A stretch of 64,000 bases of DNA, taken from assembly GCF_000775285.1 (NCBI RefSeq), contig NZ_JJML01000009.1:1-64000 (forward strand), given 5' to 3'. Shown here in pieces: positions 29,235-38,201 of the stretch (the first letter of the stretch is position 1; each line of letters opens with the position of its first letter). Made by a program: the position numbers and the translations under genes. The DNA comes from Neosynechococcus sphagnicola sy1 (lineage in GTDB: Bacteria; Cyanobacteriota; Cyanobacteriia; Neosynechococcales; Neosynechococcaceae). The notes beneath the pieces were generated by a model, which was not told the origin of the DNA, did no database searches, and saw only the letters and a list, made by a program, of their open reading frames with translations.

Positions 29235-30896
29235 ATGGTAGTCCGTGGCCTTGCTGCCCCACCCACTCCTTGGTCGAAGAATTTGGCTCAGCCTAAGATC
29301 CATGAATCGGCCTTTGTCCATTCTTTCTCAAACATTATTGGGGATGTGAGAATTGGTGCCAATGTGCTGGTTGCCCCTGGTACTTCCATCCGTGCTGATG
29401 AGGGAACCCCCTTCTACGTAGGGGAGGGGACAAATGTCCAGGATGGAGTTGTGATTCATGGTCTGGAGCAGGGGCGGGTCGTCGGGGATGATCAGAGCCA
29501 CTATTCTGTCTGGATTGGCAGTGATACCTCGATCGCCCATATGGCACTGATTCATGGTCCAGCCTATGTGGGGGACAACTGTTTTATCGGTTTCCGATCG
29601 ACGGTTTTCAATGCGCGGGTTGGCAACGGCTGTATTGTGATGATGCACTGTCTGATCCAGGACGTGGAAGTCCCTCCCGGCAAGTATGTGCCCTCCGGCG
29701 CTGTGATTACAACGCAGCAGCAGGCAGACCGTCTCCCCAATGTCCAGGAGAGTGATATTCAGTTTGCCCATCATGTGGTGGGAGTGAACGAAGCTCTGCG
29801 CTCCGGCTATCGCTGTGCAGAGGACGTGGCCTGTATTGCACCTCTACGAAATGAACAGATGAAGTACCAAGAAGTGACCCGATTTAATCCGACTGCCAGC
29901 AATGGTCAGGTTCCCAGCAGTCGTCTGAGTTCTGAAGTTGTTGAGCAAATTCAACGGCTTCTGTCTAGTGGCCATCGTATTGGCATTGAATCTGCCGATG
30001 AGCGCCATTTCCGGACAAGTTCCTGGCAGAGTGGTCCCGCCTTACAGACTCAGCGGCTGGCCGAGGCGATCGCAGCCTTAGAGTCATCCCTGACCGAACA
30101 CAGTGGTCAGTATGTGCGACTGATTGGGGTTGACCCTAAAACCCGGCGGCGCGTCCTGGAATTGATTGTGCAACGTCCCACAGACAAGCCGACGCCCTCT
30201 GGCCCAGGTTCCCCTGGTGGCGGCTCCAGCGTCGCCCGTGTCAACCAATTCCCCTTTGCGGCTGGAGCTAGCAGTAGCTCCCTCGTTCCAGATCTGGTCA
30301 CCCAAGTGAGACAGCTCATGGGGCAGGGCTATCGGGTTGGCTTGGAATATGCCGATGAACGACGCTTCCGCACCAGCTCCTGGAACAGTGTTGCGATGAC
30401 TGCGGTGCGAGAATCGGAAGTCCTCGCAGCCATTGATAGCGTCTTAGCAGAAAATAGCGGTGCCTATGTACGTCTGATTGGCATTGATGCCAAAGCGAAG
30501 CAGCGGGTGCTGGAGTTAATTATTCAGCGGCCCAACGGCAAGGTTCCCCAATTGTCTGCCAGCTCTCGTACTTCTATCAGCCCGATGGGACAACCCAGTC
30601 GCCCAAGTGGGTCAAGCTCCTATGGTACCAGTGGCAAACTCACTGCCGAGGTGGTGGAGCAGGTGCGCCTATTGCTGCAACGGGGGCATCGGATTGGAAC
30701 GGAACATGCCGATGAGCGGCGTTTCCGTACCTGTTCTTGGAAAAGCTGTGCTCCGATCCAAACAACCCGCGAGTCTGAGGCGATCGCAGCCTTAGAAACC
30801 TGTCTTGCGGAGCATAGCGGCGAGTACGTGCGCCTGATTGGGATTGATGCCAAAGCCAAGCAGCGCGTTTTGGAGATGATGATCCAACGGCCTTGA
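29235..30896 (+). CDS. ccmM: carboxysome scaffold CcmM (gamma-CA domain plus three SSUL domains)
   Basis: CcmM nucleates beta-carboxysomes by binding Rubisco through its RbcS-like (SSUL) domains and recruiting CcmN and CcaA through its gamma-carbonic anhydrase-like domain. ATG 29235 follows GGAGAA at a good distance; an in-frame upstream start at 29187 is not needed. The hexapeptide beta-helix spans residues ~20-200 ([19 protein letters not shown]). Three SSUL domains lie at ~232-315, ~350-433 and ~468-553, separated by Ser/Pro-rich linkers. Internal Met209 (29859), just before the first SSUL, could start the short M35 form. Cysteines of the SSUL redox pair are present only in the third domain. 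Total length is 553. Confidence 0.96.
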   Translation: MVVRGLAAPPTPWSKNLAQPKIHESAFVHSFSNIIGDVRIGANVLVAPGTSIRADEGTPFYVGEGTNVQDGVVIHGLEQGRVVGDDQSHYSVWIGSDTSIAHMALIHGPAYVGDNCFIGFRSTVFNARVGNGCIVMMHCLIQDVEVPPGKYVPSGAVITTQQQADRLPNVQESDIQFAHHVVGVNEALRSGYRCAEDVACIAPLRNEQMKYQEVTRFNPTASNGQVPSSRLSSEVVEQIQRLLSSGHRIGIESADERHFRTSSWQSGPALQTQRLAEAIAALESSLTEHSGQYVRLIGVDPKTRRRVLELIVQRPTDKPTPSGPGSPGGGSSVARVNQFPFAAGASSSSLVPDLVTQVRQLMGQGYRVGLEYADERRFRTSSWNSVAMTAVRESEVLAAIDSVLAENSGAYVRLIGIDAKAKQRVLELIIQRPNGKVPQLSASSRTSISPMGQPSRPSGSSSYGTSGKLTAEVVEQVRLLLQRGHRIGTEHADERRFRTCSWKSCAPIQTTRESEAIAALETCLAEHSGEYVRLIGIDAKAKQRVLEMMIQRP

Positions 30897-30969
30897 ACCG
30901 ATGGATGGGTGGGTCATGACAACACTTGTCCACCCCTCAACGTTCTTGGATCAAGAGGTTTTCAATCCC

Positions 30970-31596
30970 ATGTATCTGCCGCCCCTGCAACCCCCCCGTA
31001 CCTCCCACGTTCACATTAGCGGCAATGTATTCATTGATGAGAGTGCAACCCTGGCTCCAGGGGTGCTATTGCGAGCAGATACTGGCAGTCGCATCTTAAT
31101 TGCTGCAGGTGTCTGCATTGGCATGGGCACCATCCTCCACGCCCACCAAGGGAATTTGGAAATTGCCGAGGGGGCAATTTTGGGGGCAGGTGTATTAATT
31201 TTGGGACGAGGTCAGATTGGAGCCAATGCCTGTATTGGCTCAGCAACCACGATTCTCAACAGTTCCATTCCCCCAGGATTGGTGATAACTCCGGGTTCGC
31301 TGATTGGGGATCAAAGCCGACCCTCGGCTGCAGGTAACCCGCCCCCGACCCTCCCTGAAACCGAGGGAGTGCCCGTCGGGATGTCACCCGCTACCCCCCA
31401 GTCAGAGCAAGAGTCAGGGGCGGAAATTCCTCCCGACCCGTGGGCAGAAACCCCAGCACCACCAATGGCAACAGAGAATACCTCCGTGAATATCTATGGC
31501 CAGGTGCAACTGAGTCAGCTTCTAGGCACCCTGATGCCCTACCGTCAAGCAGTGCAGCGACTCTCCCAAGAGGGAACCGCCCCCGACATCCCCTAG
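30970..31596 (+). CDS. ccmN: carboxysome assembly protein CcmN
   Basis: CcmN bridges CcmM to the shell. An N-terminal hexapeptide-repeat domain (GNVFIDESATLAPGVLLRAD; GAILGAGVLILGRGQIGANA) is followed by a Pro-rich linker (residues ~125-180) and a C-terminal amphipathic encapsulation peptide, VNIYGQVQLSQLLGTLMPYR, that binds CcmK. ATG 30970 (MYLPPLQPP) matches the usual CcmN start; in-frame ATGs at 30901 and 30916 would add up to 23 residues. Confidence 0.92.
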   Translation: MYLPPLQPPRTSHVHISGNVFIDESATLAPGVLLRADTGSRILIAAGVCIGMGTILHAHQGNLEIAEGAILGAGVLILGRGQIGANACIGSATTILNSSIPPGLVITPGSLIGDQSRPSAAGNPPPTLPETEGVPVGMSPATPQSEQESGAEIPPDPWAETPAPPMATENTSVNIYGQVQLSQLLGTLMPYRQAVQRLSQEGTAPDIP

Positions 31597-31653
31597 TGCC
31601 AGGGGCAGGTATGTTCTAATGGTGATTATTCAGGTGTCCCATTGAGACCCAGC

Positions 31654-32493
31654 ATGGAAGTTCCTCAAAGAAATATCAATCAGGGCAGAAGTAGAGGCTC
31701 AGTCGCGCCCGATCTACTGCCTCATTCCCCCAGGGACTACCAGGACATGGCACTTGGTTTAGTGGCAACCCAGAGCTTTCCGGCGATTGTGGGTACCGCT
31801 GATATGATGCTGAAATCCTCTGCCGTCACCTTAGTAGGGTATGAAAAAATTGGGGGCGGCCATTGTACCGCAGTGGTGCGAGGACGAATTGCCGATGTCC
31901 GTTTGGCAGTGGAGTGCGGGGCGGACACTGCCGAGAAATTTGGACAGTTGATCGCGAAGTTGGTGATTGCCCGGCCCCTGCCAAATCTAGATGCAGTTTT
32001 GCCCATCGGCAGCCGTCTAGCACAGTTGACGGCTGAGCGCGGTTATAGTCGCATGAGTAACCTGGCTGTGGGCTTGCTCGAGACCCGGGGGTTTCCCGCC
32101 ATGGTGGGGGCTTCTGATGCGATGCTGAAGGCAGCAGATGTCAAGCTAGTAGGCTATGAAACCATTGGCGATGGACTCTGCACTACGATCATTCGCGGAA
32201 CCGTCTCAAATGTTGCGGTGGCAGTTGAGGCCGGCATGCATGAAGCCGAGCGAATTGGAGAACTCCACGCGGTCATGGTCATCCCTCGACCCCTGGATGA
32301 TTTAGAACAAACCTTACCCATTGCAAACTACTTCTTGGAGCAACCGATTCAGTTACCCGTGGCCCTTCGAGAGAAAGAACAAGAGCCGGTACGTTTGCCG
32401 CAGTTAGAACAAGTCTCCGAGCCATTGGTTTATGTTGAGGAGCTTCCCCTTAGTCAGCGGGTACCCAACCAGGCTCCCAGGCCGCTGCCTTAG
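31654..32493 (+). CDS. ccmO: carboxysome shell protein CcmO (tandem BMC domains)
   Basis: A pseudohexameric trimer subunit of the shell, with two BMC domains. The first is at about residues 31-120 (MALGLVATQSFPAIVGTADM; GYEKIGGGHCTAVVRG) and the second at ~132-225 (NLAVGLLETRGFPAMVGASD; GYETIGDGLCTTIIRGT). A basic, variable N-terminus and Pro/Gln-rich C-terminus flank them. The start is uncertain: ATG 31654, or TTG 31642 four codons earlier. CcmO is often unlinked in other cyanobacteria; here it ends the ccm operon, 57 bp after ccmN. Confidence 0.93.
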   Translation: MEVPQRNINQGRSRGSVAPDLLPHSPRDYQDMALGLVATQSFPAIVGTADMMLKSSAVTLVGYEKIGGGHCTAVVRGRIADVRLAVECGADTAEKFGQLIAKLVIARPLPNLDAVLPIGSRLAQLTAERGYSRMSNLAVGLLETRGFPAMVGASDAMLKAADVKLVGYETIGDGLCTTIIRGTVSNVAVAVEAGMHEAERIGELHAVMVIPRPLDDLEQTLPIANYFLEQPIQLPVALREKEQEPVRLPQLEQVSEPLVYVEELPLSQRVPNQAPRPLP

Positions 32494-32517
32494 GGGAAGC
32501 TGGGGCTATCTCCGTCC

Positions 32518-33312
32518 TTAGCCACTGCCGGGGAAGTGCTCAATTTGAGCATAACCGCTGAAGAGAAGTTTCTTGCCCTGGGTTTCTAGGCGATTGAGCC
32601 GCAGGGTAACCCCATCTAAGTCAAATCGATCCAGATCCACCATGTTATCCAGGACTTGAGCAAAGGCCATCGTCAAGGTTTGGGAGAGGCTTTGTAAAGG
32701 CTCTGGAACGGGGGCTGGGTCAAACCGTGGATTCTGAAACACAATCCGGCGGCGGCGCTCAATGCCGAGGCTGACAATCAAGCTGATAGGGACATCGGCA
32801 GTGTTCGGGAGATTGGTCTTGGCAAAAATTCGAGCCTGATTGTCGGGCAGGAGCTCTAGGTGTACCTCTCGGAAGGTTACAGGTTCGCCCCCCGATAGGT
32901 CGGTCAGTTCTGGTAGTGTCAGGTTTTGGAGCCGCTTTTTCACAAGTTCGGCATCAAACGCCTGGTTAATCGCTGCTTCACTCAAGGTAACCTGGGCAAC
33001 AGCCTGGGTGGGGTGCTTCAGGCGAATGGTGCCGCTCAAGACCGAACGAAAGTCGATTGCCACTGCATCGGTCTCAAAGGTCATTTCTTCTACTTGGAAG
33101 TCCTTGCGAATGACTAGACCCCGACCCTGCATCTTGAAGCTATCAATACTCCCTTGCAAAATTTTGCTGGAGGGGAAACAACGAACGACGACATCCACTG
33201 CATCGCAGCGAGTAAACAGGTGACGAATGGATTGACTGGCAACCGCATTGAGTACCTGCTCGCCGAAGTCTGTCCCAGGGGGCGTTGTTAAACCAGTTAG
33301 GGCACCAAACAT
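32518..33312 (-). CDS. DUF2993 family protein
   Basis: A protein of the DUF2993 (LmeA-like) family, conserved in cyanobacteria and actinobacteria; some members bind phospholipid. ATG 33312 (MFGALTGLTTPPGTD) matches the usual cyanobacterial start; an in-frame TTG at 33351 adds 13 residues. Conserved pieces include VASQSIRHLFTRCDAVDVVV, CFPSSKILQGSIDSFKMQGR and FETDAVAIDFRSVLSGTIRL. No signal peptide is evident. It converges on ccmO with a 24-bp gap and is probably a separate unit. Confidence 0.85.
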   Translation of the reverse strand: MFGALTGLTTPPGTDFGEQVLNAVASQSIRHLFTRCDAVDVVVRCFPSSKILQGSIDSFKMQGRGLVIRKDFQVEEMTFETDAVAIDFRSVLSGTIRLKHPTQAVAQVTLSEAAINQAFDAELVKKRLQNLTLPELTDLSGGEPVTFREVHLELLPDNQARIFAKTNLPNTADVPISLIVSLGIERRRRIVFQNPRFDPAPVPEPLQSLSQTLTMAFAQVLDNMVDLDRFDLDGVTLRLNRLETQGKKLLFSGYAQIEHFPGSG

Positions 33313-33506
33313 GTCACTTTGCAAATGGAACTCATGCCCTATTTGTAACAAAATATTAAGGAACTGGCAATTGCTGACGGTTTAGCCAGGTGCAGAGCGG
33401 CGATCGCGGGTCTTTGGTATGATGGACATCCGAGGGGCAAACCCCGCTGTTCCATGGGGTCAAAAGAACTTCAAGTGTGGTTGTTCAAGCAGTCTGTGAG
33501 CCTGAG

Positions 33507-34697
33507 ATGACCCTAAGCCTCTGCATGATTGTCAAGGATGAAGCCCAGAACCTGCCCCATTGTCTGGCGAGTGTGCGGGCAGTGGTGGATGAGATGGTGG
33601 TACTGGACACCGGTTCTAGGGATGGGACACCGGAGATTGCCCAAGCACAGGGTGCCAGGGTTTATGACTTTGCGTGGGGTGATGATTTTGCTGCCGCCCG
33701 CAATGCGGCACTGAAGTATGTCCAGGGTGATTGGGTGTTGGTGCTGGATGCGGATGAAGTCCTGTTACCCGAAATCATTCCTGCCCTCAAAAAAGTGATT
33801 CAGCATCCCCACTATTTGTTGGTGAATTTACTGCGTCAAGAGGTGGGGGCGGGGCAGTCTCCCTACTCACTGGTTCCCCGATTGTTTCGCCATCATCCAG
33901 CGGTGCATTTTTCCCGCCCCTATCACGAAAGTGTAGAAGAAAGCATTGCCCAAATGCGGCAGCGGGAACCCCAGTGGCAACTGCGCTATTTGCCTCAGGT
34001 GTCAATTCTGCATTCTGGGTATCAACCGACGGCGATCGCCGCTCGGAATAAGTTGAACCGTGGGCGCTCGATCATGGAAGCCTATTTAGCAACCCATCCG
34101 GGGGATGCCTACCTCTGTAGCAAGCTCGGGGCACTCTACGTCCAGAGTGGTGCCTTAAAGCGGGGGATCACCCTCTTGAAGCAGGGATTGGAGGCAGCTC
34201 CCACGGAGGCAGCTACGATCTACGAATTGCACTACCACTTGGGAATTGCCTACACCCAGTACCCGCATCCAGAGCAAGCCACCGCTCACTATCAGGCAGC
34301 TCTCCAGCAGGGTATTCCCGCCCATCTGAAGCTGGGAGCCTACAATAACTGGGGGAGCCTGTTGAAGGATCAGGGCGATCTAACAGCTGCTCAAACCGCA
34401 TTTGAAGCCGCCCTGGAGATTGACCCTGGGTTTGCCATCGGCCACAACAATCTGGGGCTGACCCTGAAGGCTCTGGGAAATCTACCCGCGGCGATCGCCC
34501 ACTATCAGGAAGCCATTCGCCTCAAGCCCGACTATGCCGAGGCTCACCAAAATCTAGCCGTGATTCTGTTGAAGTTAGGCCAGGTTGCAGACAGCTTGGC
34601 TGCGTTTCGTCAGGCGATCGCATTACATCAACAACAGGGGTCGCCAGAGGCCGAACGGTTACGCCAGGGGATCACATCCATGGGGCTACCCTTGTAA
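33507..34697 (+). CDS. family 2 glycosyltransferase with C-terminal TPR repeats
   Basis: Residues 1-180 form a GT2 domain (LSLCMIVKDEAQNLPHCLAS; VVLDTGSRDGTPEIAQ; VLVLDADEVL, where the acidic motif binds nucleotide-sugar metal). The C-terminal half, from residue ~195, has TPR repeats (YNNWGSLLKDQGDLTAAQTA; HNNLGLTLKALGNLPAAIAH; HQNLAVILLKLGQVADSLAA). This architecture is common in cyanobacteria and is thought to modify proteins or surface glycans; acceptor unknown. ATG 33507 is chosen because the family starts MxLSLCMIVKDE. Confidence 0.88.
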   Translation: MTLSLCMIVKDEAQNLPHCLASVRAVVDEMVVLDTGSRDGTPEIAQAQGARVYDFAWGDDFAAARNAALKYVQGDWVLVLDADEVLLPEIIPALKKVIQHPHYLLVNLLRQEVGAGQSPYSLVPRLFRHHPAVHFSRPYHESVEESIAQMRQREPQWQLRYLPQVSILHSGYQPTAIAARNKLNRGRSIMEAYLATHPGDAYLCSKLGALYVQSGALKRGITLLKQGLEAAPTEAATIYELHYHLGIAYTQYPHPEQATAHYQAALQQGIPAHLKLGAYNNWGSLLKDQGDLTAAQTAFEAALEIDPGFAIGHNNLGLTLKALGNLPAAIAHYQEAIRLKPDYAEAHQNLAVILLKLGQVADSLAAFRQAIALHQQQGSPEAERLRQGITSMGLPL

Positions 34698-34760
34698 CCA
34701 GTTGGGACTTGGGCTGGGCAACCGTTCCACTTGGGATGGATTAAAGGGGAGGAATCGACT

Positions 34761-35901
34761 GTGTCAGCTTCTAGTGAATTATCCCCAGCGGGTGCGGGTT
34801 ACACCCTGCCAGTTTTTGCCTGTGCCGCCGCGATCGCAGCTTTAAAGTATTTACTCCAGCCCCAGTCCCTGCGTGAGGTGACCGTTAACCTGGTGGAACC
34901 AGCCGTAAGCGTTGAGATTCCCATTGAGCAGGTTGCTGGCTTACCCGATGGCTCGGTGCTGGCCATCACCCGCAGTGAACCCGGAGCCAACCTCGATCTC
35001 ACCCGCCACACCCCCCGTGTGGGCCTTGGTGCAGTGGCAAGCTGAGGAGACGGGAGACCTGCTGCAAATCCGGGGGGGAGAGGGAATCGGAACCGTGGAG
35101 ACAGAGGGGGGGAGAGCCGCCATTTATGCCTATGCCCAAAGACTGCTGCGAGAGAATTTGAGCGGCATCCTGCCACCCGATCGCGGGATCACCGTCACCC
35201 TGATTCTGCCAGAGGGGCGATCGCTGGCGATGCGGACAGCCAATGCCGCCTTCGGCGTTGTCGAGGGGCTTTCACTGCTGGGCACCACGGGCATTTCCCA
35301 ACCCCTGAGTGCGCCCGCGCAATTGGCTGACTTTCGGTCTGAACTCCAGCAAAAAGCAGGCCAATATAAAACGCTGGTCTTCTGCGTCGGTGAGAATGGT
35401 TTAGATCTCGCGCTCCAGCTGGGGATAGAGGCCGATCTCCGCCTCAAAACTGCCAACTGGCTGGGGCCATTGTTGGTGGAAGCCGGGTTGCAAAAAGTGG
35501 AGGCGATCTTGCTCTTTGGCTACCATGGCAAATTATTGAAACTTGCTGGTAACATCTTTCATACCCATCACCATGTGGCCGATGCCCGTCTCGAAATCCT
35601 TACCGCTCACTGTGCCAACCTGGGATTGCCCCCCAGGGAACTCCAGACGATTTTTGCCAGCGCGACCGCGGAAGATGCTCTCAACCATTTACGGGAACTG
35701 GATGTCCACACCAATCGTTCCTGGGTAAGCCGGGTCTATGGGGCGATCGCAGATCGCATTGATCAACGGTCTCAAGCCTATATCTACACCCACAGTGAAC
35801 AGTCCGTCGCCATCGGTTGCCTACTGTTCGATCGTCGCCGTCAGGTGATTGTCACCAGTGAAAGGGGATCGGTGCTGCTCCGGCAGATGACCAGATCCTA
35901 G
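34761..35901 (+). CDS. cbiD: cobalt-precorrin-5B C1-methyltransferase (one frameshift)
   Basis: CbiD methylates C1 during corrin ring contraction in the anaerobic B12 route. GTG 34761 is chosen because GGGGAGG lies 9 nt upstream. The N-terminus reads AGYTLPVFACAAAIAALKYL and LAITRSEPGANLDLTRHTP. An extra C in the C6 tract 35011-35016 shifts the frame, which resumes VWALVQWQAEETGDLLQI, then RGGEGIGTVET, TANAAFGVVEGLSLLGTTGI, CVGENGLDLALQLGI and TANWLGPLLVEAGLQ. Corrected length is 379, normal. Confidence 0.93.
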
Positions 35902-35927
35902 TTGTCAACAAGGATACACCGTGCCAA

Positions 35928-36602
35928 TCATACAAAATGATAGGGCGGCAGGGCTTCACTCCGTTGTAACTGCCAATGGGGACTCAGGGTTTGCCACACC
36001 TGGAGCTGCTGATCTAGGGTTGGCTCCAGGGCGAGATCGATCAGAAGATAGAATCGCTCCCCCTGATCCTGAACTTCCCCGGCTCTTAGATCGGGGTAAA
36101 ATTGGGCGATCGCAGCGATCACGGCTTGCCGCTCCTCGATCTGTTGCTGCTGTTGGGCCAGTTGGGTTTGGTAGCGCTGTTTTTTAGCTAGAAAATACTC
36201 TCGCCCCTGCCCCACCTCAGGAGCACTGGGTGGGGCAGGGGCGAAGGGCTGCGGGATCAACTTCAAGATGTATTCTGCTTTCCCAGCAACGCTGGCGAGT
36301 TTCTCCAGGTAATCCTGCCGATGGGAGTCCAGATAGCTCAACAGCGCCTCACAGGAACCAAAACGAGTTCCAAATCGCAGCGGTAGTAGCGGAATTTGCG
36401 CAAACAATTCCCGTAGGACGCGATCGTGGGAGACGACCGCCTGGATCAATTGCTGATCTTCCTCGGGCAAGCCATCGGGGAATAGCGCTGGTTCTACCAC
36501 CGCCGCGATCTCTCCCTGACTGATCAACGCCACCGGGTTAGCAAAGCCTGCGGGGAACCTGAGGGGCGTTGTTGGGGTGTGGCAAAAAGCGTAGGTATAC
36601 AT
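35928..36602 (-). CDS. GvpF/GvpL-type gas vesicle protein, orphan
   Basis: A 224-residue GvpL/GvpF protein, which in gas-vesicle clusters is a minor structural or assembly protein. It has MYTYAFCHTPTTPLRF, VVSHDRVLRELFAQIPLLPL, RFGTRFGSCEALLSYLD and the C-terminal FYLLIDLALEPTLDQQLQVW, all typical. No gvpA, gvpC, gvpN, gvpJ or other partner is present nearby. It may assist vesicles encoded elsewhere, or be a relic. The region 36603-36877 next to it holds no gene I can support. Confidence 0.85.
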   Translation of the reverse strand: MYTYAFCHTPTTPLRFPAGFANPVALISQGEIAAVVEPALFPDGLPEEDQQLIQAVVSHDRVLRELFAQIPLLPLRFGTRFGSCEALLSYLDSHRQDYLEKLASVAGKAEYILKLIPQPFAPAPPSAPEVGQGREYFLAKKQRYQTQLAQQQQQIEERQAVIAAIAQFYPDLRAGEVQDQGERFYLLIDLALEPTLDQQLQVWQTLSPHWQLQRSEALPPYHFV

Positions 36603-36877
36603 CCAACCTATCCTCGGACGCTGTCAATTTTTAGTTGATGAACCAAGCGGCTTAGAGGGGGTAATTTTATGAGGATTTTCTACCCCTCAAAAAATTCTTG
36701 ACAGACTACTAAAGCCTTGATTGGCACCCCATTAACGACAGGGGACTACCACTGCTGCCACTTCTCAGCTTGTAGGTTAACATGCACCGCTAGCTAAGTG
36801 CATCGTTAATGCCGTCAACGGGTAAACCACGCCACTTTCTGGGATGGCTAATGTCACCAGAGTGCCCCAACATTTTA

Positions 36878-37021
36878 GAGGATGTTTTAAAACGTCTTCC
36901 TGGGTGTATCCAACCACTCTGACCACCTAGAGACCGCTACGACAGAATCAGGGTTTATGGATTTTAGATTGCACCACTGAGTCGTATTTGAGGCTCGACC
37001 TGACCCTTTTAAAACATCCTC
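36878..37021. mobile_element. 144-bp MITE with IS5-like terminal inverted repeats
   Basis: Perfect 15-bp terminal inverted repeats, GAGGATGTTTTAAAA at 36878-36892 and its complement at 37007-37021, enclose 114 bp without coding content. The ends differ by one base from the end of the IS5-family element at 546-560, so a related transposase could move it. The flanks (TTTTA on the left, TGATG on the right) give no clear duplication. It lies just before the DUF2887 gene. Confidence 0.75.
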
Positions 37022-37107
37022 TGATGGTTCCCGGTGCAGAGAGCGATCGGGCTTCAGGGGTGTTCCTTGCTAGATATACAATTGAGCCATCTTCAGCCAT
37101 CTCCCGA

Positions 37108-38058
37108 TTGAAAACCGATTCTCTGTTTTATCGCTTATTCTCCACGGCTCCTCATTTGCTGTTTGAATTGCTGGGAGATTCTCCGGCGGTTCCCTATCAG
37201 TTCCAATCCGTGGAAGTTAAGCAAACCGCCTTCCGCCTGGATGGGATTTTTTTGCCCCCGGCTGCTGATCCAGATTTGCCAATCTATTTTGTAGAAGTCC
37301 AGTTTCAGCTTGATCCAGATCTTTATCGGCGTTTGTTTGCGGAAATTTTTCTATTTCTGGCTCAAAATCCCAGGATTCGTCATTGGAAAGCAGTGGTAAT
37401 TTTGGCACGGCGATCCATTGAACCGAAGCAGAAGCTGGCCTATGTCTCACTATTAGAGAGCGATCAAGTGGAGCGCATCTACTTAAATCAACTCCCCCCA
37501 GACTCGGGATTACCCGGCATTAATTTAGTGAGGTTAGTGGTGGCGTCTCGCAGGCAGGCGGCGAAGCAAGCCCGTAAACTCCTGACGCAGGTTGAGCAAG
37601 GTGAGCCGTGGCTGCCGCAGGGAGTACTATTGGAGTTAATTGAGACGATAATGGTCTACAAGTTTTCTGAGTCTAGCCGGGAGGAAATCGCCAAGATGCT
37701 GGGGTTAGCAGAATCCATTACCCAAACCAGGGTTTATCAGGAAGGTAAGTTAGAAGGAAGAGCTGAAGGCAAGCTAGAAGGCAAGCTAGAAGGAAGAGCT
37801 GAGGGCAAGCTAGAAGGCAAGCTAGAAGGAAGAGCTGAGGGCAAGCTAGAAGGCAAGCTAGAAGGAAGAGCTGAGGGCAAGCTAGAAGGGGAGCGATCGC
37901 TGATTGTTCGTCTACTCACTCGCCGCATGGGCACCCTATCCCCTGGGGTACTGACTCAACTCCAAGGGTTATCCCTAGAGCAAGTGGAGGCGTTAGGCGA
38001 GGCTTTGTTAGATTTTGCCACCCCCGCCGATCTAGATAACTGGTTGAAATCTCTTTAA
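37108..38058 (+). CDS. DUF2887/DUF4351 protein, putative PD-(D/E)XK nuclease-like
   Basis: A transposase-associated nuclease-like family (Rpn/DUF2887). Family members start with KTDSLFYRLF, so TTG 37108 is chosen; a longer frame from 36988 begins inside the MITE and is not credible as the true start. The core includes SVEVKQTAFRLDGIFLPP and the acidic site YFVEVQFQLDPDLYRRLFAE. A coiled-coil or HTH-like region follows. A low-complexity linker (GKLEGKLEGRAE repeats, encoded at 37741-37884) precedes a C-terminal DUF4351 segment (VRLLTRRMGTLSPGVLTQLQ). Confidence 0.8.
   Translation: MKTDSLFYRLFSTAPHLLFELLGDSPAVPYQFQSVEVKQTAFRLDGIFLPPAADPDLPIYFVEVQFQLDPDLYRRLFAEIFLFLAQNPRIRHWKAVVILARRSIEPKQKLAYVSLLESDQVERIYLNQLPPDSGLPGINLVRLVVASRRQAAKQARKLLTQVEQGEPWLPQGVLLELIETIMVYKFSESSREEIAKMLGLAESITQTRVYQEGKLEGRAEGKLEGKLEGRAEGKLEGKLEGRAEGKLEGKLEGRAEGKLEGERSLIVRLLTRRMGTLSPGVLTQLQGLSLEQVEALGEALLDFATPADLDNWLKSL
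37741..37884 (+). repeat. 12-bp coding tandem repeat with a 36-bp superunit
   Basis: Twelve consecutive 12-bp units (variants gaaggcaagcta, gaaggaagagct, gagggcaagcta) encode EGKL/EGRA blocks. The order of variants repeats every 36 bp at least three times, so the tract grew by copying the 36-bp superunit. It is an in-frame linker in the DUF2887 protein. Confidence 0.95.
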
Positions 38059-38138
38059 GGGCTGGGGAAAACGGCTCTGGGAGCGATCGCGTTATTTTCT
38101 CGGAGCATCGAGCTTTTTTCCCCAAGGGGGAAGCTATT

Positions 38139-38156
38139 TTGTAAAACGTTTTACAA
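38139..38156. other. perfect 18-bp palindrome
   Basis: TTGTAAAACGTTTTACAA is a perfect palindrome with no spacer, followed by a T-run. It lies in the gap between the convergent DUF2887 gene and rpe. It could be a bidirectional terminator hairpin or a regulator site; position between convergent genes favours the former, while the absence of a loop and of G/C favours the latter. Confidence 0.4.
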
Positions 38157-38201
38157 TTTTTCTCGGCGATCCGAGTTCCTTACTCGACTGCTTGGGTTAT
38201 G

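Noticed and set aside
36988-37107. Upstream extension of the DUF2887 gene
   Set aside because: These codons lie in the MITE and its flank, and the family begins at KTDSLFYRLF, so TTG 37108 is used.
37741-37884. CRISPR array
   Set aside because: The repeats are contiguous 12-bp coding units without spacers.
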